A stretch of 64,000 nucleotides of DNA from Solibacillus sp. FSL W7-1436 (GTDB taxonomy: Bacteria; Bacillota; Bacilli; Bacillales_A; Planococcaceae). Positions 1 to 8,392 of this stretch are shown here, piece after piece. The DNA lies in the NCBI RefSeq assembly GCF_038007305.1, contig NZ_JBBOWV010000001.1:439501-503500 (forward strand), given 5' to 3'. Position numbers and translations under genes: made by a program. Every line of letters begins with the position of its first letter. Position 1 is the first letter of the stretch. Under the pieces are notes generated by a model, which did not search any database, was not told the DNA's origin, and worked only from the letters and a program-made list of their open reading frames with translations.

Positions 1-1161
1 ATTGTCGATTGCAATGATATCGTCTGCAATTTCACCTACTAATTTTCCAGAGTAAAGCAATGTCGGTGCAAATGAATTCCACAACAGTTCCCCAACGCGG
101 TCATTTGCATAAATTAAAACTTTTAATTTGCCTCCTGGACCTTTTGCCTGTTTTGCCATTTCCAGTGATGGAGCAACCAGTTTTGTAGTCGGTTCATATT
201 CAAATGTTGAAAGATTCAACTGCAGAATTTCTTTCCCTACTTTTTTGAAGAATCCTTGACCCGATTTTGCGCCGATCCAGCCATTTGCGATCATTTTCTT
301 TAAAACAGGTGATTCTTCAAATACTGCCTGTTCTTCACCTGTTGTCTGGTCATATACATTTGTTGCGACATGTGCAAAAGTATCAAGACCAACAACATCC
401 AATGTGCGGAATGTCGCAGATTTCGGACGGCCGATTAGTGGTCCAGTTACCGAATCTACTTCACCTACTGTATAGTTGCGTGCAATCATTTCGTTCATTG
501 TCACGATAAGGCCGTATGTGCCGATCCGGTTTGCGATAAAGTTCGGTGTGTCTTTTGCGATAACAACACCTTTACCTAATACATCCTCACTGAATGTTTG
601 CATAAAGCTTACAACTTCCGGTTTTGTCGTATTAGCCGGAATGATTTCCAGTAATTTTAAATAGCGTGGCGGGTTGAAGAAATGTGTCCCAAGGAAATGC
701 GCCTGGAAATCTTCTGAACGCCCTTCCGCCATTGCGTTAATGCTGACCCCTGATGTATTTGATGAAATGATTGTGCCTGGTTTACGTACAGCATCAATCT
801 TTTCAAATAAGCCTTTTTTAATTTCTAATCTTTCTACAATTACTTCAATAATCCAGTCAACATCTTTCAGCTTTTCTAAATCATCATCAAAGTTACCTGG
901 TGTAATTAATGCTAGATTTTTTTTCGATGAAAGTGGTGCTGGTTTTTGCTTCAGTAATTTTTGCATTGCCGAAACTGCAAAACGGTTTTTCACAGGTTTT
1001 GAATCAAGTGTTAACCCCTTAGCTTCTTCTTCCTTTGTTAGTTCGCCCGGAGCGATGTCCAATAACAATGTAGGAATCCCGATATTCGCCAAATGTGCTG
1101 CAATCCCTGAACCCATTACCCCTGAACCTAAAACCGCTACTTTTTCAATTTTGTAAGACAC
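1..1161 (-). CDS. fadN: 3-hydroxyacyl-CoA dehydrogenase FadN, 5' part (runs off the window)
   Basis: Bifunctional-type 3-hydroxyacyl-CoA dehydrogenase of fatty-acid beta-oxidation, oxidising 3-hydroxyacyl-CoA with NAD+. About 387 N-terminal residues are visible; the family is near 790 residues, so roughly half lies outside the window. An NAD-binding Rossmann motif (GSGVMGSGIAAH) sits near residue 10, followed by SSNTSG and the GTHFFNPPRYLKLLE segment typical of the family. It matches B. subtilis FadN/YusL closely by recall. I chose the GTG at 1161 because an AAGGGGG ribosome site lies 8 nt upstream; an in-frame GTG two codons earlier is too close to that site. A FadR-type operator lies 21 nt upstream of the start, so repression relieved by long-chain acyl-CoA is expected. 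In B. subtilis fadN heads fadNAE, which would lie outside the window here. Confidence 0.93.
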   Translation of the reverse strand, partial: MSYKIEKVAVLGSGVMGSGIAAHLANIGIPTLLLDIAPGELTKEEEAKGLTLDSKPVKNRFAVSAMQKLLKQKPAPLSSKKNLALITPGNFDDDLEKLKDVDWIIEVIVERLEIKKGLFEKIDAVRKPGTIISSNTSGVSINAMAEGRSEDFQAHFLGTHFFNPPRYLKLLEIIPANTTKPEVVSFMQTFSEDVLGKGVVIAKDTPNFIANRIGTYGLIVTMNEMIARNYTVGEVDSVTGPLIGRPKSATFRTLDVVGLDTFAHVATNVYDQTTGEEQAVFEESPVLKKMIANGWIGAKSGQGFFKKVGKEILQLNLSTFEYEPTTKLVAPSLEMAKQAKGPGGKLKVLIYANDRVGELLWNSFAPTLLYSGKLVGEIADDIIAIDN

Positions 1162-1182
1162 GAGCACTTCCCCCTTCTCCCT

Positions 1183-1200
1183 TGAATGAACAGTCATTCA
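1183..1200. promoter_or_regulatory. FadR operator upstream of fadN
   Basis: TGAATGA-ACAG-TCATTCA is a perfect 7-4-7 inverted repeat. It fits the B. subtilis FadR (TetR family) consensus TGAATGA-N4-TCATTCA and lies just upstream of the fadN start, where it would block transcription until acyl-CoA binds FadR. Confidence 0.88.
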
Positions 1201-1402
1201 TTTTGAAATCAAAAAAAAACTTCAAACAGCTTTTCTGTTCTTAGTGTAGATTATTTTGACAATTTAAGCAATAATTTTCTCGCAATTTTAAATAAATTTA
1301 TTATTCTTATATTTTTATTGCTAGAAGGTACATATATTAAGCTAAATTACTTTTCGTAAGCTGTTCTAATCGTGTACAATGGGCATAAGGAGCGTGATTA
1401 AT

Positions 1403-1720
1403 ATGCAAGAAATTACAACAATTGAACAATTCACAGAACTAACAAGCACTGAAAAACCAGTAATCGTAAAATTCTTCGCTGGCTGGTGCCCGGACTGCAC
1501 ACGTATGGATATGTTTATCGATCCAATTATTGAAGAGTACAATCAATATGACTGGTATTCAATCAACCGTGATAACTTCCCGGATTTAGCGGAGAAATAT
1601 CAAGTAATGGGTATTCCATCATTACTAATCTTCAAAAACGGTGAAAAATTAGCACACTTACATAGCGCTAATGCAAAATCACCTGCACAAGTAGAAGAAT
1701 TCTTAAACGCACAAGCATAA
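1403..1720 (+). CDS. ydbP: thioredoxin-like protein (YdbP family)
   Basis: Cytoplasmic thioredoxin-fold protein of 106 residues, probably a thiol-disulfide oxidoreductase of small client proteins. The redox motif is WCPDC instead of the canonical WCGPC, and the cis-proline loop appears as MGIPSLLIFKNGE. There is no signal peptide. The ATG at 1403 is preferred over an ATG 24 nt upstream because AAGGAG at 1387-1392 is placed 10 nt before it. The sequence strongly resembles B. subtilis YdbP, including the HLHSANAK segment near the C-terminus. It stands alone, with a strong terminator after it. The physiological substrate is unknown. Confidence 0.88.
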   Translation: MQEITTIEQFTELTSTEKPVIVKFFAGWCPDCTRMDMFIDPIIEEYNQYDWYSINRDNFPDLAEKYQVMGIPSLLIFKNGEKLAHLHSANAKSPAQVEEFLNAQA

Positions 1721-1735
1721 TATGTATTTACGAAT

Positions 1736-1780
1736 AAATCCAAAAGTTTACCGCTTTTGGATTTATTTTGTTTATTTTTC
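1736..1780 (+). terminator. terminator after the thioredoxin-like gene
   Basis: An 11-bp perfect stem (1736-1746 with 1754-1764) with a 7-nt loop is followed by a T-rich tail. Confidence 0.85.
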
Positions 1781-1859
1781 TAAGTTAAAGCGCTAGTCAT
1801 AATGGGGTTTTTTAATTACAATGGATTACGTGAAATTTTATTGTAAGAAAGGAAAATTT

Positions 1860-3053
1860 ATGACTTCAAATCAACGAAAAAAGCTCGCTTTACTTATGCT
1901 TAACATGTTTATTGCTGTTGGGAGCTTCGGGATTATCATTCCAATTATCCCTGCCTATTTAAAAGAAATTGGGCAAGGCGGGACAGCTGCAGGTTTAATC
2001 ATTGCGATTTTTGCATTCGCACAATTTTTAGTATCACCTATCGGGGGGAAATGGACGGATAAGTATGGTCGTCGCCCGCTCATTAATATCGGACTGCTTA
2101 CACTAGCTATTTCGATGTTTATCTTCTACTTTGCTGATTCCATTTGGCTGCTTTACTTATCACGCGCTATCGGCGGAATCGGCTGTGCATTCCTGATTCC
2201 TGCAATTTTTGCATATGTAGCAGATATTACAACAATGGATCAACGTGCAAAAGGTAATAGTTTTATTTCAGCCTCGATGTCACTCGGTATTGTAATCGGA
2301 CCAGGTATCGGAGGTTTTTTAGCGGATTTCGGACTTAAAACACCGCTTCTAGTTTCAGCGGTAGTCGGGCTTCTTGCGTTTGTCGTTTCGTACTTTACAT
2401 TGGCGGAGAGCCAGGAAGAGAAAGTCGAAATTCCACAAGACGAAAATTCATCAATGGTGAAGGATATTATTTTATCTGTGAAAAAACCATTTTTTATTCC
2501 ACTTATTATTACACTGATCATGAGTTTCGGTTTAATGTCTTATGAAACCGTTCTTGGACTTTATGTAGATGATAAATTTGGCGCAACACCACAGGAAATT
2601 GCCTTTATGGTAACATCAACAGGATTGGTCGGTGTTATTATGCAATTGTTTGTAGTCGATCGCCTCGTAAAAGCAATCGGAGAAGTAAATGTATTAAAAT
2701 TATTTTTAATCGTGACAGCTTCCGGCTTCTTCCTGTCGATTATCGCAGGAAGCTATACGATGTTCTTTGCAATTTCGTTATTAATATTCCTTGCGACATC
2801 CATTTTGCGTCCTGTCTTAACGACATTAATTTCAAAAATGGCTGGCAATGAACAAGGATTTGCGATGGGTATGAACAATGCCTATATGAGCATCGGTAAT
2901 ATTATGGGCCCTCTTCTTGCAGGCGCATTATATGACATCGATATCCTATACCCGTTTATCGCAGGTTTAATCATATTAATTTTCACAATCATGCTTACTT
3001 TTATGTGGAAAGGTATTAAAATTCAAAAAGCAGCATTAAAAGGAGGCCATTAA
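1860..3053 (+). CDS. MFS multidrug efflux transporter (DHA1 type)
   Basis: Proton-coupled efflux pump of the major facilitator superfamily, 397 residues with about 12 membrane helices, resembling Bmr/NorA-type drug exporters. Motif A is present between helices 2 and 3 (GGKWTDKYGRRPL), and motif C, the antiporter signature, in helix 5 (GIVIGPGIGG). I start at the ATG at 1860, which has GAAAGGAAAA upstream; an earlier in-frame ATG at 1821 has no ribosome site. The next gene starts 2 nt after its stop, so the two are co-transcribed. No dedicated regulator is adjacent. The substrate cannot be read from the sequence. Confidence 0.87.
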   Translation: MTSNQRKKLALLMLNMFIAVGSFGIIIPIIPAYLKEIGQGGTAAGLIIAIFAFAQFLVSPIGGKWTDKYGRRPLINIGLLTLAISMFIFYFADSIWLLYLSRAIGGIGCAFLIPAIFAYVADITTMDQRAKGNSFISASMSLGIVIGPGIGGFLADFGLKTPLLVSAVVGLLAFVVSYFTLAESQEEKVEIPQDENSSMVKDIILSVKKPFFIPLIITLIMSFGLMSYETVLGLYVDDKFGATPQEIAFMVTSTGLVGVIMQLFVVDRLVKAIGEVNVLKLFLIVTASGFFLSIIAGSYTMFFAISLLIFLATSILRPVLTTLISKMAGNEQGFAMGMNNAYMSIGNIMGPLLAGALYDIDILYPFIAGLIILIFTIMLTFMWKGIKIQKAALKGGH

Positions 3054-3055
3054 CC

Positions 3056-3667
3056 GTGAAAATTATTGTATTCGGTGCAACTGGTGGCGTGGGACAGCAT
3101 TTTGTTGAAATGGCTGTTAAGGCTGGTCATACAGTTACCGCATTTGTACGGACACCCGAAAAATTAAAAACGAAAGATGTAGCGATTATTCAAGGCGATG
3201 CATTCAATGCTGACCAAGTGGCTGATGCAGTCTTAGGACATGATGCGGTTATTTCATGTTTAGGTTCAAGTACAGGTGTAAAAAAATCCAATGAACTTGA
3301 AACGATGGGCAAAAACATTGCGAACGGTATGAAGAAAGCCGGCGTAAAACGTTTAGTTTACTGCGCTTCAGCTGGAGTAGACGGAGAAATTCCAGGTGTG
3401 ATGGGTAAATTGATGATGAAAATGCTCGCAAATCCATTAGCGGATCACCGAGCAGCGCTTAACTATTACAAAACAAAAGATATTACGTATACCATCGCAC
3501 GTCCGATGGGCTTAAAAGATGAACCGTTAAAAACCGATTATAAAGAAGCTTTCGATACAGTTCCAAAAGGTTCAAGCTCAATTCCAAGAGCCAGCGTGGC
3601 ACATTTCATGGTAAAAGCATTGGATGATGCTGAATACGAAAACAAATCAGTTGGTTTATGCAGCTAA
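3056..3667 (+). CDS. NAD(P)-binding oxidoreductase, atypical SDR / NmrA-like
   Basis: Single Rossmann-fold protein of 203 residues with the N-terminal dinucleotide motif GATGGVGQHF near residue 8. It belongs to the NAD(P)H-binding atypical short-chain dehydrogenase group that includes flavin reductase/YwnB-like and NmrA-like proteins. It lacks the classical YxxxK pair, as these families often do. The start is GTG at 3056, with AAAGGAGG inside the end of the upstream MFS gene. The coupling to an efflux pump suggests a shared stress or detoxification role, but that is inference. The substrate is unknown. Confidence 0.8.
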   Translation: MKIIVFGATGGVGQHFVEMAVKAGHTVTAFVRTPEKLKTKDVAIIQGDAFNADQVADAVLGHDAVISCLGSSTGVKKSNELETMGKNIANGMKKAGVKRLVYCASAGVDGEIPGVMGKLMMKMLANPLADHRAALNYYKTKDITYTIARPMGLKDEPLKTDYKEAFDTVPKGSSSIPRASVAHFMVKALDDAEYENKSVGLCS

Positions 3668-3677
3668 ATTTAAACAG

Positions 3678-3719
3678 ACGAAAACTACCCCAAAAGCTTG
3701 AGGTAGTTTTCGTTTTTTT
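3678..3719. terminator. bidirectional terminator between convergent genes
   Basis: A 12-bp perfect stem (3678-3689 with 3702-3713) is followed by seven T on the + strand. It serves the oxidoreductase and, in reverse, the anti-sigma-like gene whose stop codon overlaps it. Confidence 0.85.
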
Positions 3720-4644
3720 ATTTGGCGTTGTTGATTTCTTCAATCTTCTCGGCTAATTGATGGAAATGATCGGCCAGTGCTTTTGGAATTTTGAATAACG
3801 TTAAAGTATTATTTACTATATCATGTTTACTTACATAGCTTGCATCATTGCTTTCACTGAACATTAGCTCCAGGCTTCCTCTATTTCCATTTTCATATTC
3901 GATATCAATCCTATACTCAGGTATGCTTAATCTAATGTACTCTTCATTCACGGTTGCCTGATTGAATAATTCATTTACCTCATCTATATCTTCCTCTAAA
4001 GTATAGGCATATGTCCCAAGACCGCCGATTTTATAAATCCCGAGCGATTGGATTTTATCATCCAGCAGAATATCACTAGTACTAGGTATATCTTCAAAAG
4101 CAATCGGTATAGTATATTCAGTACCCTTCTCGTCTACAAGTATACGAGGCGCAGTCCGTGTCAAGGTCCAGCTAAACCCGTCATCCCCTGTAATGAAATA
4201 TTGGTTATCTTTTGTTTTGATTTTTATATTTGTATATCTTTCCTCGAATAATTCTCCCGAGTAGGGTATTTCATCTTCTGATTTAGGTTTTTCTAAATAA
4301 AGGCGTGTATCGCTTGTGTAATAAAGTGTTCCATTATTAAATACATACATTAATCTGCTATCTCTACGATTTTGCATCATCATGTCATTAAAATGTTCAG
4401 GCTTTGCCAAATACATATTCTCATCTTCCGAATCGACCGCCAACTGTTCATCCGATTGCGGCATAAAGTAAAGCATTCCACCTACAACAAAAAGCAATAG
4501 CAATACGATGGCAGGCTGCATGAAGGGCAACCGCTTTTTACGATGCTGTTTCCCGTCCAGAACTTTTTGTACAAATGCTTCATCCATGAGCGGTTGTCTG
4601 CCGATTGTTTCATCAATTGCTTGCTTCACTTGAGAACTCGTCAT
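3718..4644 (-). CDS. membrane protein partner of the ECF sigma factor (putative anti-sigma factor)
   Basis: Protein of 309 residues with a cytoplasmic N-terminus of about 45 residues, one membrane helix (AIVLLLLFVVGGMLYF), and a long extracytoplasmic C-terminal part rich in Asp/Glu and Tyr. Size, topology and position straight after an ECF sigma gene (32-nt overlap) fit an anti-sigma factor that holds the sigma factor at the membrane. No zinc anti-sigma motif (HxxxCxxC) is visible, so it is not a ZAS-type protein. The ATG at 4644 has AAAGGTGG 8 nt upstream; two GTG codons just before it are alternatives. I do not recognise the extracytoplasmic domain, and the signal is unknown. Confidence 0.68.
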   Translation of the reverse strand: MTSSQVKQAIDETIGRQPLMDEAFVQKVLDGKQHRKKRLPFMQPAIVLLLLFVVGGMLYFMPQSDEQLAVDSEDENMYLAKPEHFNDMMMQNRRDSRLMYVFNNGTLYYTSDTRLYLEKPKSEDEIPYSGELFEERYTNIKIKTKDNQYFITGDDGFSWTLTRTAPRILVDEKGTEYTIPIAFEDIPSTSDILLDDKIQSLGIYKIGGLGTYAYTLEEDIDEVNELFNQATVNEEYIRLSIPEYRIDIEYENGNRGSLELMFSESNDASYVSKHDIVNNTLTLFKIPKALADHFHQLAEKIEEINNAK

Positions 4645-5137
4645 ACCATTCACCACCTTTTAATTGATCTCTTAACTTTTCACGTCCACGCCTAAGTCTC
4701 GTTTTCACGGTATTGTCCGAAATGGATAGTAAATGTGCAATTTCATCGATTTTCAGTTCCTTGTAATAATAGAGAATTATTATTTCACGATATTTAACCG
4801 GCAGCTCAAGAACCGCATTTCCGAGTAATTGATTTTCGCTTCGTTCAAGCACATGCTGTTCTGGAGATTTGGTCCCTTTAAAGATTCCCTGAATTTTATT
4901 TGTTAAAATGGTATTTTTGTAGCTCCAGCTGCGTAAATAATCATAACTACGATTAATCGTCATTCGATATAAATACGTTCGGTAACTCGCATCGCCACGA
5001 AATTGCCCACGCTGCTCATAAGCTTTTAACAGCACGTCCTGTACAATATCTTCTGCCATTTCTTTATTTTTCACGTATGTATAGGAAAGTCGAAGCAATT
5101 CCTCGCCATGTGTTCTTATAAACACTTCAAGCTCCAT
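4613..5137 (-). CDS. ECF-type RNA polymerase sigma factor
   Basis: Sigma-70 family protein of 174 residues with only regions 2 and 4, as in extracytoplasmic-function sigma factors. Region 2 contains DIVQDVLLKAYE and YLYRMTINRSYDYLR (core binding and -10 recognition). Region 4 contains the helix-turn-helix LKIDEIAHLLSISDNTVKTRLRRGREKL (given here only as a span near residues 128-155). The downstream gene overlaps its 3' end and is probably its anti-sigma factor. Its own promoter carries ECF-type -35 and -10 boxes, so it is likely autoregulated. Which B. subtilis ECF factor is orthologous cannot be decided by eye. Confidence 0.9.
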   Translation of the reverse strand: MELEVFIRTHGEELLRLSYTYVKNKEMAEDIVQDVLLKAYEQRGQFRGDASYRTYLYRMTINRSYDYLRSWSYKNTILTNKIQGIFKGTKSPEQHVLERSENQLLGNAVLELPVKYREIIILYYYKELKIDEIAHLLSISDNTVKTRLRRGREKLRDQLKGGEWYDEFSSEASN

Positions 5138-5170
5138 TTTCTTCCCCCCTTTGTTTTAATTGCTGACCGT

Positions 5171-5199
5171 TAGACGGAGCTGTATTATTTATAGTTTCA
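5171..5199 (-). promoter_or_regulatory. ECF-type promoter of the sigma/anti-sigma operon
   Basis: On the minus strand TGAAAC (5199-5194) and CGTCTA (5176-5171) are separated by 17 nt. This matches the TGAAAC...CGTC pattern of B. subtilis ECF promoters (SigW/SigX type) and lies 33 nt upstream of the sigma start. Confidence 0.75.
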
Positions 5200-5267
5200 A
5201 CTTTTTATGATATTTTTTTCTAATTGTGGGTATTAAACTACTTTATAACAATTTGGAGGTTTTGAGT

Positions 5268-5795
5268 ATGCGAGTATTATTAAATGTAAATGGCAGGTCA
5301 CAATATAGTTCGGATATCCGGCCTGAATATCAAAACTCGGCATGCGGCCCTACGACTGCACACGTTATTTTGAATTACTTATGCGAAGATGAAACAATCC
5401 GCACAAAAGATGTAAATGAACTTTATAAATTTTTAGGCGGGACAAAAATCGGACTTTTTAAATGGCGGATGATCAGAAACTTGCGTCGATTACTCGGTGA
5501 TGACTGGTGTATCGAGGAATGTACATTAACCCAGGCGATTGAGCAATTACGCTTAGGTAATCCGGTAGCGATGAAGTTTGATGTGTATTTTACCGGGCAG
5601 TTTTTGAAAAGTTATACCCCTCTCTATAAATACCACTGGGTACCTTTAATTGGTTATGAAATAAAAGACGATGAACTATACTTAACCATTCATGATAACG
5701 GAGGCCGCAATCGTGACAGTCAAATCCGAACTTTTAAGTATGATGACAACCGCAAAATATTAAGCTTCGTTAAAATCGAAAAGGAGCAGCATTAG
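5268..5795 (+). CDS. C39-like cysteine peptidase-fold protein
   Basis: Protein of 175 residues resembling the peptidase C39-like/papain-fold family. A likely nucleophile lies in NSACGPTTAHVILNYL (Cys about residue 26) and a His in YHWVPLIGYE, followed by an Asp/Asn-containing IHDNGGRN. There is no signal peptide or membrane helix, so it would act in the cytoplasm. The ATG at 5268 has GGAGG 8 nt upstream; the longer reading from 5226 lacks a ribosome site. It is divergent from the ECF sigma operon, with about 130 nt between starts, and is followed by a terminator. It might be an ECF-regulon member, but that is not shown. The substrate is unknown. Confidence 0.68.
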   Translation: MRVLLNVNGRSQYSSDIRPEYQNSACGPTTAHVILNYLCEDETIRTKDVNELYKFLGGTKIGLFKWRMIRNLRRLLGDDWCIEECTLTQAIEQLRLGNPVAMKFDVYFTGQFLKSYTPLYKYHWVPLIGYEIKDDELYLTIHDNGGRNRDSQIRTFKYDDNRKILSFVKIEKEQH

Positions 5796-5822
5796 CATTT
5801 ATGCTAGTGCTGTTTTCTTTTT
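5785..5822 (+). terminator. terminator after the C39-like gene
   Basis: A 13-bp stem (5785-5797 with 5802-5814, two G-T pairs) with the loop TTTA is followed by a T-rich run. The left arm overlaps the end of the coding region. Confidence 0.78.
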
Positions 5823-5824
5823 TC

Positions 5825-5855
5825 TGAATAAATGATTAGTCGATTGGCTATTACT
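5825..5855 (+). promoter_or_regulatory. possible forespore (sigma-G/F) promoter of the germination operon
   Basis: TGAATA at 5825-5830 is a good sigma-G-type -35. Eighteen nt later TATTACT is only a partial match to the -10 consensus CATNNTA. It sits 26 nt upstream of the first ger gene. Weak on its own; supported mainly by the expectation that ger operons are forespore genes. Confidence 0.33.
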
Positions 5856-5880
5856 GTAAAAAAAACTGCGAGGATACATT

Positions 5881-6972
5881 ATGAAATCAGTTGGCTCTAT
5901 TAGTCTTTTACATATTATTTTTTTAACGATGACATTCATCGGATTAAAAAACCACGTCACAATTATTCCATCCTTATTACATGGAGCAGGTCGTGATGCT
6001 TGGTTTTCTGTTATTTTTTCAATATTTTTGATGATTCCCTGGTTAGTTCTTCCTCTTATTACAATAAAAAAAATAAAAGAAGAGTCTCTTCGTACGTATT
6101 TACTAAACAATTACCCTAAGCTGGGTAAAGTGCTTATCTTTATCATTGCTTTTTACTTACTTCTCATGGCCGTTATTACAATGCATGAAACATTACAATG
6201 GGTTTCAACAACTTTTTTGCCGCAAACGCCGCCATTGCTTTTGTTTTTCTTTTTTACTGTTGTATGCCTTTTACTGGCAACATCCTCCATATTAACGATA
6301 ACGATGGTCAATGTTGTCGTATTGTTTGTTGTCGTAGTTCTAGGTTTCTTTATCGCTTTTGTTAATATTCAAGTGAAAGACTATGCATTGCTGCAGCCAT
6401 TTTTCGAGCATGGATTTACACCGGTTTTCAAATCGATGGTCTATCCTGCTTCCGGCTTTATTGAGCTTTATTTGCTCGTTTTTATTCAGCAGCACTTTAA
6501 AACAAAGCTTAAATTTTGGCATTTATTAATCATGCTCTTTTTACTATTTGGATTAACACTAGGTCCCTTATTGGGGGCAATTGCCGAATTTGGACCAACT
6601 GAGGCTGCTAAACAGCGCTACCCCGCATTTGAAGAATGGCGAATTGCCTCAATCGGAAGCTTTATAAACCATATCGATTTCTTTTCTATTTACCAGTGGC
6701 TTACAGGAGCATTTGTCCGTATTGGTTTTATATTATTCATAACAATCGAGCTATTAGGGCTCACTGGTCAAAAGAAGAAAGTTTGGGAATATATTTTTCC
6801 GATCTTTGTTTTTTGCTCACTGCCTCTTTATTTACTTGATGACAGTATATTTAGCAAATGGAAGGGGCAATATTTTCTAATAAGTACTACGTTATTCTTT
6901 TTCGTACTTTCAATTATTCTCTTTATATTAGCAAATCGAAAACAAAAGCGAAAGTTGGAATATAATGATTGA
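5881..6972 (+). CDS. spore germination receptor subunit B (GerAB/GRKB family permease)
   Basis: Integral membrane protein of 363 residues with about ten helices, belonging to the endospore germination permease family (APC superfamily), the nutrient-sensing B subunit of GerA-type receptors in the spore inner membrane. The N-terminus (VGSISLLHIIFLTMTFIG) and length fit the family. An AGGA ribosome site precedes the ATG. The A subunit gene overlaps its end by 8 nt and the C subunit follows, giving the order B-A-C, unlike the A-B-C of B. subtilis gerA. The germinant is unknown. Confidence 0.9.
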   Translation: MKSVGSISLLHIIFLTMTFIGLKNHVTIIPSLLHGAGRDAWFSVIFSIFLMIPWLVLPLITIKKIKEESLRTYLLNNYPKLGKVLIFIIAFYLLLMAVITMHETLQWVSTTFLPQTPPLLLFFFFTVVCLLLATSSILTITMVNVVVLFVVVVLGFFIAFVNIQVKDYALLQPFFEHGFTPVFKSMVYPASGFIELYLLVFIQQHFKTKLKFWHLLIMLFLLFGLTLGPLLGAIAEFGPTEAAKQRYPAFEEWRIASIGSFINHIDFFSIYQWLTGAFVRIGFILFITIELLGLTGQKKKVWEYIFPIFVFCSLPLYLLDDSIFSKWKGQYFLISTTLFFFVLSIILFILANRKQKRKLEYND

Positions 6973-8392
6973 ATACGCTACCTTAAAAAAGCAATTTGAT
7001 AATTGTGCTGATATTCGCTTTCAAACATTTAACTTTCCTGCAAGCAACGTTATGCTCATCACCTGTGAAGCGATGACAGATAATCATTTATTCAATGAAG
7101 TAGTCGTACCCCGATTAAGAATGGCATGCCAACAAAAGGAACAATTTGATGAGGCAGTATTAATGCAGAAATTGCATCTTCCCCAGCTACTGAAAATTGA
7201 AGGTTTGCAAGAAGCTGTTACGAATGTATTTAGCGGATTTGTTCTTATTTATATCGAGAATTTAAATATACTGTTATGCAGCAATATTGAAAACAAGCCT
7301 AATCGAAGCCCTGAGGAATCAAACTTAGAAGTAACTATTAAAGGTCCACGTGATAACTTCATTGAAGATTTAGGTGTAAATATTGCTCTTATCCGCAAAC
7401 GTCTGCCTACGAATTCATTAAGTGTTGAAAAGATAACGTTAGGGACACGTTCAAAAACAAAGATCGCTATTTTATATTTTAATGACATTGCAGATTTATC
7501 TATCTTGAAACAATTAAAAAAACAACTCTCTGAAATCGATACAGATGTTATTTTAAGTGGTGAATTAATAATGGAACGGATGAATAAAATTTCATATTTA
7601 ATTCCTTTAAATGATTCTACAGCTCGTCCTGATTTTGCGATGCAATCACTCGTTACTGGACGATTTATCATTTTAGTAGACGGAATTGCATACGCAATTA
7701 TCACGCCCACCAATATTCTATCATTATTAAAGTCCGGAGAGGATAATGATTTCCCATCCATATTCAGCTCGTTAGAAAGATTATTACGTTTATTCTGCAT
7801 ATTAATAGCGCTTTTACTACCGGCTTTTTGGCTTGCGTTAACAACATTCCATCAAGAGCAGCTCCCAATTCAATTACTTGCGACAGTTGTACAAACCAAT
7901 ACGGGCTCCCCGCTTCCTGCAGCTATAGAAATGCTTGGAATGCTTTTTATGTTTGAGTTATTTCGTGAAGCGGGATTACGCTTACCGAGTATTTTAGGTG
8001 GAACGATCAGTGTTGTAGGAGGGTTAATTATAGGTGATGCAGCCATTCGAGCTGGGATTACTAGTCCGGCAATGATTGTTGTCATAGCCATTTCAACGAT
8101 TGCTACCTTTACACTTGTCAATCAGTCCTTCGTTACGACGATCAGCATGCTGAGAATTGTATTTATTCTTATTACATCGATTTTAGGACTTTTCGGTTTC
8201 TTCTTATCGATCTATATTTGCCTTGTTTATATCGCAAATATCCGTGTATTTGGTGTTCCTTATTTAAATATAGCAGTCAATTTGAGCTGGGATAATATAA
8301 AAATGTCCCTTTTCCGTCCACCAGCAACTTCGAACACTAAACGACCGGAAGTATTAAATGTTAAAGATAAAACAAAGGAAAAAACAAAATGA
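6965..8392 (+). CDS. spore germination receptor subunit A (GerAA family)
   Basis: A subunit of a GerA-type germinant receptor, 475 residues. It has a cytoplasmic N-terminal half (to about residue 265) and a C-terminal half of several membrane helices (FCILIALLLPAFWLALTTF onwards), with the family hallmark GGTISVVGGLIIGDAAI. Helix-rich segments ILGLFGFFLS and similar follow. Such subunits assemble into a pentameric ligand-gated ion channel that starts germination. It overlaps the B gene by 8 nt and the C gene by 4 nt (ATGA), so translation of all three is coupled. Confidence 0.92.
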   Translation: MIEYATLKKQFDNCADIRFQTFNFPASNVMLITCEAMTDNHLFNEVVVPRLRMACQQKEQFDEAVLMQKLHLPQLLKIEGLQEAVTNVFSGFVLIYIENLNILLCSNIENKPNRSPEESNLEVTIKGPRDNFIEDLGVNIALIRKRLPTNSLSVEKITLGTRSKTKIAILYFNDIADLSILKQLKKQLSEIDTDVILSGELIMERMNKISYLIPLNDSTARPDFAMQSLVTGRFIILVDGIAYAIITPTNILSLLKSGEDNDFPSIFSSLERLLRLFCILIALLLPAFWLALTTFHQEQLPIQLLATVVQTNTGSPLPAAIEMLGMLFMFELFREAGLRLPSILGGTISVVGGLIIGDAAIRAGITSPAMIVVIAISTIATFTLVNQSFVTTISMLRIVFILITSILGLFGFFLSIYICLVYIANIRVFGVPYLNIAVNLSWDNIKMSLFRPPATSNTKRPEVLNVKDKTKEKTK

